This document shows positions 59,631-64,000 of a stretch of 64,000 nt of DNA, one piece after another (positions within the stretch are counted from its first letter, which is position 1; every line of letters begins with the position of its first letter). The notes beneath the pieces were generated by a model. The model ran no database searches. It worked only from the letters and a program-made list of their open reading frames with translations, and was not told the DNA's origin. The DNA comes from CAYNWT01 sp964485095. Lineage in GTDB: Bacteria > Planctomycetota > Planctomycetia > Planctomycetales > Planctomycetaceae. A program made the position numbers and the translations under genes. The stretch lies in the NCBI GenBank assembly GCA_964485095.1, contig CAZAIB010000008.1:29820-93819 (forward strand). The letters run 5' to 3'.

Positions 59631-61802
59631 CTACTTCACGAACACACGCAGCCGTTTTGTTGAGTAGCTACCGCCGCTTCGAGTAAACGTCCAATCACGA
59701 TGCTGGCCGGGGCTATTGCCGATGCCAATATCAGAGCCGCTGCCGCCTTGCCGCCAATGATTGATCGCGAAGATCGTTTGCTTTGCTTTGCGGTTGTGCA
59801 CCTGCATTGAACCATAACCATCGACGGGCGGACCGGGCTCGTCACCAAAGTCAAACCGGTTGTTGTCGGCGCCGGCGACGCTGTGCCCATTGCCGGGACC
59901 GTAATTGTTGGGCCAAAACTCAATATTGCCACTGCCGATGCTGGTTCCTGTGCTCACACCTTCCACGTTCGAAAAGACATCCATCGACTCAACGTTCTGC
60001 TGGAAGTTCGCTTTTGATGCCGCCGTGGGAACGCCAATCTTTGTGGCGTCTTTGGTAAACGCTTTCATGGTGACAAACACCTGCTGCGGCGTTCCACTCG
60101 CCGACTGAAGTTCGACCAGGTACCCGATGCGATCGAATGCCCCGACGGAGCCGCTGTTGTCGGCATCGTATTGGATCGTCGCTCCCAAGTTATTCAGGTT
60201 CAGGTCATAGACAAGCTTGTAGTCCTTCGCGCCGGGAATCATGTTGAAGAATTCAGGCACATCGCCGCCCCGGCACGCTCCAACGGGCAGACCGGTTCCG
60301 CCCATCAGGTTTGGTTCGGCCAGCTTGTCCCATGCGAACCGGAACGCAGTTGGCGTTTTGACTTTGTCTGAACTCAAAACCACTTTGTCACCTTCAACAC
60401 TGGCAACAGCTGGCTGAAAACCGCCAGAGTTCGGCCCGATGATTTCAAAGTGCGAGACGGGTTTACCATCGCGAGTCTTCAAGCCGCCGCCCGCATCTTT
60501 AAACGTCACAACCAGGCTTGCTCCATCAACGGCAAGGTTCGACATCTCCGGACTGTTCGCAACTACGTCCGCCTTCCCGTAGTCATACTTCAAAGCCAGG
60601 TTCGCCAGCCTTGCACCGACGTCCTGCTTGTTTGGCGGGTGGATGTCTCGCAAAGTGGCAATGTCGTTAATCACAACCATGGCAGTGTTGGGTAATTCCT
60701 GAACCTTGGCCTGAGCCTCCCAGAACTTCGCGAGGATGGTCTTGTCTTCATTGCCGTACTGAAACGGAGCGATTTGGATGTAGTAGAACGGGAAGTCGCC
60801 CTGGCCCCACAATTCCCGCCAGCCGTTGATGAGAGCCTTCTTCTTCTCGTAATACAGCATGCCTTCGTTATGGTTCGACTCACCCTGATACCAGATGGCT
60901 CCACGCATTGGAAAACCAACCAAAGCATGAATCATTCCGTTGTACAACATCGTCGGATCCTGATGACTCTTGAACGGAGTCAGTTCGCCAGGATACGCGG
61001 GGCTTGGTTCCAGATCGCCATCGGTGTCCATGGCAGTTCTGGCCTTTGCCAGCCAGTCGCGAATCGCGCCAATGTGTTTCGCGAGCCGTTGCTTGTACTC
61101 AGGAGTGCCTGGAGTTCGACCGACCACAGACGCATAGATGCCCTGCAGTGCCTCAACCTTTTTGAACCCCACCGGCGGCGTCCACGGTTCGACTCGCGTT
61201 CCGCCCCATGACGAATTGATCAAGCCAACTGGCACATTCAGTTCTTTGTGCAGCTTGCGAGCCATAAAGTAGCCGCACGCCGTGAAGTTTGCGGCGGTGT
61301 TTGGCGAACACACCTGCCACTGTGTTTCTATGTTGTCTTGCGGTGTCGTTTTGGGAACGCGAGGAACCTTCATGTGGCGGATCATTGGGTAGTCCGCCGC
61401 CGCAATTTCTTCCTTTGAATTCGTACTGCGCTGTACCGTCCATTCCATGTTGGACTGACCTGAACACAGCCAGACTTCACCAATCAGCACGTCTTTGATC
61501 TCGATGGTGTTGCTGGCTTTGATGGTCAGTGTCAGAGCCGTTTTGCCGGCGTTCATCGCGGGCAGTTCGACGTTCCACTTTCCGTCGTTGTCGGCTTCCG
61601 TTTCTGCGGTGTTACCGCCGATGGAAACTTTGACCGCCTCACCAGCATCAGCCCAGCCCCAGACTTTGATCTTCATCTTCTGCTGCAAGACCATGTGGTC
61701 AGAGAAGAAGTTCGGCAGCTTGACTTCGGCATGGCAATCAGCAGCGATAAAAATCGCCAGCACCGCAGCAATGGATCGGAAACGCAGCAGGGAGTGAATC
61801 AT
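59631..61802 (-). CDS. Sialate O-acetylesterase-like SGNH hydrolase with extra C-terminal domain
   Basis: Exported carbohydrate esterase, 723 residues. After the signal peptide (LLRFRSIAAVLAIFIAADCHA) comes LPNFFSDHMVLQQ, an N-terminal Ig-like domain of this family, then the nucleophile block SGQSNMEW with Ser117, NSSWGGTRVEPW, IWYQGESNHNEG and DIHPPNKQDVGARLA (catalytic Asp and His). The last roughly 180 residues (from about 545) are not part of the usual esterase and look like a strand-rich add-on ending LRVFVK. Family enzymes remove O-acetyl groups from sialic acids or other sugars; in planctomycetes the substrate is unknown. ATG 61802 gives a signal peptide; the longer frame to 61886 does not. 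Confidence 0.85.
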   Translation of the reverse strand: MIHSLLRFRSIAAVLAIFIAADCHAEVKLPNFFSDHMVLQQKMKIKVWGWADAGEAVKVSIGGNTAETEADNDGKWNVELPAMNAGKTALTLTIKASNTIEIKDVLIGEVWLCSGQSNMEWTVQRSTNSKEEIAAADYPMIRHMKVPRVPKTTPQDNIETQWQVCSPNTAANFTACGYFMARKLHKELNVPVGLINSSWGGTRVEPWTPPVGFKKVEALQGIYASVVGRTPGTPEYKQRLAKHIGAIRDWLAKARTAMDTDGDLEPSPAYPGELTPFKSHQDPTMLYNGMIHALVGFPMRGAIWYQGESNHNEGMLYYEKKKALINGWRELWGQGDFPFYYIQIAPFQYGNEDKTILAKFWEAQAKVQELPNTAMVVINDIATLRDIHPPNKQDVGARLANLALKYDYGKADVVANSPEMSNLAVDGASLVVTFKDAGGGLKTRDGKPVSHFEIIGPNSGGFQPAVASVEGDKVVLSSDKVKTPTAFRFAWDKLAEPNLMGGTGLPVGACRGGDVPEFFNMIPGAKDYKLVYDLNLNNLGATIQYDADNSGSVGAFDRIGYLVELQSASGTPQQVFVTMKAFTKDATKIGVPTAASKANFQQNVESMDVFSNVEGVSTGTSIGSGNIEFWPNNYGPGNGHSVAGADNNRFDFGDEPGPPVDGYGSMQVHNRKAKQTIFAINHWRQGGSGSDIGIGNSPGQHRDWTFTRSGGSYSTKRLRVFVK

Positions 61803-61949
61803 GGTCGGCCACTTGGGAGGGAGGTTTCGGAGGGAATAGCCCGTGCGGGCGCAACTCATTCTGCTCAGCGCACGAACGATGTTCAACCAGCAGGTGAAAT
61901 CAGGTGCCGCCGTGAATCTCGCAAGAGTCGCGACATTTGCGTTCGGACG

Positions 61950-62303
61950 CTACTGGCTAAGCGACTGAAGTATCTCGCCAGCAGACCGATCGAACTGCCC
62001 GCGGCTCACCGTTTCGAACCCCGCCGCAGACGCTGCTTCAAATAACTCCGTCCGAACATGCGGACCAAACGCCAGCAGTTTCAACCCGTCCGGCGCGGCT
62101 GCCGCAATCGAACCGGGCGATGCGCCCGGATGGTTCATATCCAGAACCACACCCGTGCACAATTCGTTGCCAAGCTGCTCCAGTGTCGCGGACGAATCCA
62201 AGACAACTTTGATGCCAGCTTGCGCCGCGGCGCCGGTAATCTTGCTGCCGAAGAACAGATCGTTGCAGATCAGCAGTACAAACGGTTCGGACACAGTATT
62301 CAC
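61950..62303 (-). CDS. Receiver-like Rossmann-fold protein (117 aa)
   Basis: A small alpha/beta protein with the layout of a response-regulator receiver: strand FVLLICNDLFFGSKITGAAAQAG, then GVVLDMNHPG with Asp at the phospho-acceptor place, then LKLLAFGPHV. The usual conserved Thr/Ser and Lys of true receivers are missing or shifted (GPHVRTELFEAASAAGF), so it may not be phosphorylated. Begins with GTG overlapping the upstream stop (GTGA), so it is coupled to the CaMKII-association-domain gene. The esterase gene lies 147 bases downstream on the same strand. Confidence 0.6.
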   Translation of the reverse strand: MNTVSEPFVLLICNDLFFGSKITGAAAQAGIKVVLDSSATLEQLGNELCTGVVLDMNHPGASPGSIAAAAPDGLKLLAFGPHVRTELFEAASAAGFETVSRGQFDRSAGEILQSLSQ

Positions 62304-62902
62304 GAACCGGGTTCCGAGCGATGAAAGTGCACGTTCTTCCAGGAACCGTTAACGCGTTCCCAGACGCGAGTCTCTTCAAACACCGCCGTCCGAGCTCCCA
62401 GCGAATCCGTGAGTTGCACAACGCGTCCGTACGTAATGACAGCTGCGTCCTTGAGCACTCGAACCTGCGGAGAAGTCAAAGTCGACTGTCGCTTCGTGCT
62501 GGTATGGAGTTCGAAATAGAACTGATGAAAGTCCAACCCTTCCACCAACTGCCCCCGTGCCTCGGGTTCGAACGCCGTCAAGGTTCCGTCGCACAGCTCG
62601 CAGTACGTGTTCCAGTCCTGATGGTCAATGGCTGTTAATAGCCGCGACGTCAGTGCGACGATTTCTTCTTCGGTGCCATTGGGAGAAGGTGGGACCGGTT
62701 TTATGGAACCCTGACCGGATTCCGGGGACGCCCGCAGCGTGACTTCAAAGAAGCCCGGTTCGCCATCCCTGCCAATCTTCGTGACGAATAAACCGCGTTC
62801 GCGAAGCCGATTCACCGCGTCCGGTTCATCCGCACACTCAATTTCCCCGACCTGCTCAAGGCCCGATTTGTCCAGGGCCTCGTAATTAAACTTCTGCATC
62901 AT
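62300..62902 (-). CDS. CaMKII-association-domain protein with T2SF/PilC-like N-terminus
   Basis: Two parts. Residues 4-43 (FNYEALDKSGLEQVGEIECA then AVNRLRERGLFVTKI) read like the short N-terminal segment of type II secretion F / PilC proteins. Residues 78-197 match the association domain of Ca2+/calmodulin-dependent kinase II: LTSRLLTAIDHQDWNTYCEL, LTAFEPEARGQLVEGLDFH, VRVLKDAAVITYGRVVQLTD and EETRVWERVNGSWKNVHFH. That domain is an SnoaL/NTF2-like fold that makes ring oligomers. No kinase domain is present. GGAGA precedes ATG 62902/62899. It is followed by the receiver-like gene, overlapping by four bases. Confidence 0.8.
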   Translation of the reverse strand: MMQKFNYEALDKSGLEQVGEIECADEPDAVNRLRERGLFVTKIGRDGEPGFFEVTLRASPESGQGSIKPVPPSPNGTEEEIVALTSRLLTAIDHQDWNTYCELCDGTLTAFEPEARGQLVEGLDFHQFYFELHTSTKRQSTLTSPQVRVLKDAAVITYGRVVQLTDSLGARTAVFEETRVWERVNGSWKNVHFHRSEPGS

Positions 62903-63254
62903 GTTTCTCCTGCCCTACGGATACCGAAGAAACACACCAGACGCAACCGCTCGGATGTGGATATCCGAATTGGGACAGCACACTGTCGGCCGCGCACACA
63001 GCGTCCGTTTAACGTCTCGCCCTGACACTCCCCGACGCTGCAGTGCAATCGCGGCGTACGATTGCAGCTTGTAGACTGCAACCAGATTGACGAACCGACA
63101 CGCAGATTCGGCTTAATGACGTGGTTTGAATTCGGTACGCAAAGTGCAATCCATCTGCCCACACAAGATCGGGTGTTTCGTGACGTTTTGCTCCGCCTCT
63201 GACTCTTGAAGTGACCGCGGATGCTTCACTCGCCTTTCAGTAACGAGCCAACCT
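62903..63254. other. Intergenic region between divergent genes
   Basis: About 350 bases holding the divergent promoter space of the CaMKII-association gene and the zinc-ribbon membrane gene. I see no repeat, hairpin or clear promoter; the minus-strand ORF here has no start signal or family resemblance. Confidence 0.4.
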
Positions 63255-63992
63255 ATGAAATTTCACTGCACGTACTGCGGACACTCAATCCACGCCGTTG
63301 GCCCTGCCGGAACGGGCATGACATGTTCCGGATGTGAGGCTCAGGTTACTGTTCCTGAATTCAAGACTGAGCGCGCTGTTAGCCGGCCGCCAAAGCCAGT
63401 CCCCGCAAAGCTGGTCCCGAGAACTTCGGTACTGCGCCGGGTGTTTCTATTCAGTCTTGTAGGTTGCTTTGCCATTGGAGCTGTGACTGGCATCTTTGTT
63501 CTTCAATCCCAGGAACTGGGCGAACTCCAGGCAAGAGTTCTCATCACGACACTCTCACTGGGGTTCTACAGCATCACCGGGTTGTGTTGCGCGGCACTTG
63601 GTGAAAGGAACCAGTTCGGCGCGTTCGCGAAACTCGGGATTGCTGCGTCAGCGCTGGGCGCGGTGTTCGCTGTGCTAAACAACTGGGGGATCATCACCGG
63701 CATAGCGACGACCCTAAAAAGCCGGTTTTCCCATATCGTGGTGGCAACCGCGTTCGCCCACGCGGCGCTATTACTGTTGATTCCGACGACAAACACACTC
63801 GTCCGCGCCGTGCGCGGTCTCACGGTGGTTTTGGTCGCGGCTGTCGCGGCCTTCCTGCTGGCCCTAACCCTGGGTGTTGAGTTTTCCGCTGGCACCGGGA
63901 CCGTGCTAACCAGCCTCATTATCGTGAATGTCCTGGGGACGCTTTCAACACCACTCCTGCACATGGCCACTCGACGAACCGAACGGATGTGA
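63255..63992 (+). CDS. Zinc-ribbon polytopic membrane protein (245 aa)
   Basis: N-terminal zinc ribbon (CTYCGHSIHAVGPAGTGMTC followed by SGCEAQVTVPEF, two CxxC pairs), as in planctomycete proteins that begin MKFxCxxC. A Pro/Arg linker follows, then about six hydrophobic helices (VFLFSLVGCFAIGAVTGIFVL, RVLITTLSLGFYSITGLCC, LGIAASALGAVFAVLNNWGII, VVATAFAHAALLLLIPTT, LTVVLVAAVAAFLLALTLG, LTSLIIVNVLGTLSTPLL). Function unknown. The stop lies eight bases before the window end, so the downstream context is not visible. Confidence 0.75.
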   Translation: MKFHCTYCGHSIHAVGPAGTGMTCSGCEAQVTVPEFKTERAVSRPPKPVPAKLVPRTSVLRRVFLFSLVGCFAIGAVTGIFVLQSQELGELQARVLITTLSLGFYSITGLCCAALGERNQFGAFAKLGIAASALGAVFAVLNNWGIITGIATTLKSRFSHIVVATAFAHAALLLLIPTTNTLVRAVRGLTVVLVAAVAAFLLALTLGVEFSAGTGTVLTSLIIVNVLGTLSTPLLHMATRRTERM

Positions 63993-64000
63993 TTCCGTTG

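Overview
The window looks like a piece of a Planctomycetota chromosome (Planctomycetaceae-like; genus not determinable by eye). The signs are a giant exported protein with the planctomycete LEDKTLL N-terminal motif and a GEVED-type domain, a short MGGPIVRTG protein, an N-terminal NPYAAP-motif membrane protein, a BBP7-like outer-membrane barrel, a CaMKII-association-domain protein, a two-domain sialate O-acetylesterase and many large secreted hypotheticals. Base composition and codon use look even throughout. I see no rRNA, tRNA, CRISPR, phage, integrase or IS transposase, so this is core-type chromosome rather than an island.

Layout. 0-14.5 kb: one 4,801-residue surface or exported protein on the minus strand. 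14.9-18.8 kb: MGGPIVRTG peptide, a DUF6798-like membrane protein, a metallophosphoesterase interrupted by one in-frame TGA, and a parvulin-type foldase. 19-24.9 kb: Tat-exported TIM-barrel sugar isomerase-like protein, ScpB, an alanine-glyoxylate-type aminotransferase, an isochorismatase-fold hydrolase and two unknowns. 25-32.6 kb: membrane diguanylate cyclase, HslV-HslU, a divergently oriented solitary C5 cytosine methyltransferase, a membrane-protein pair and MetF. 32.7-38.3 kb: outer-membrane barrel, NAD-dependent epimerase with TsaE, and a large secreted unknown. 39.2-43.5 kb: tandem clpP genes, a QueD-like protein, a membrane protein whose 3' end abuts a beheaded SDR gene, a PQQ-type beta-propeller and a 50-residue membrane protein. 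43.6-51.7 kb: membrane and zinc-ribbon proteins, a NYN-nuclease / DUF2256 / TruD operon, a DegT aminotransferase with a Gfo/Idh/MocA dehydrogenase, and two lipoproteins. 51.7-58.1 kb: tripartite heavy-metal RND efflux system with its TolC gene divergent from the adaptor and pump. 58.2-64 kb: Gly/Arg-rich EF-hand protein, sialate O-acetylesterase, a receiver-like protein coupled to a CaMKII-association-domain protein, and a zinc-ribbon membrane protein.

Functional themes are protein quality control (HslUV, two ClpP, parvulin), tRNA and RNA metabolism (TsaE, TruD, NYN nuclease, QueD-like), envelope and exported proteins, and metal efflux. Intergenic spaces carry several imperfect inverted repeats of REP/BIME type (22.8, 22.9, 36.5, 38.9 and 51.3 kb).

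No classic defence or mobile system is visible. The most unusual items are the PilC-like-N-terminus plus CaMKII-association fusion overlapping a receiver-like gene, the single-TGA metallophosphoesterase, the membrane-protein/SDR junction, the missing start codon of the DUF6798-like gene, and the degenerate metalloprotease motif in the giant protein. Family assignments rest on motif recognition by eye; no database search was run.
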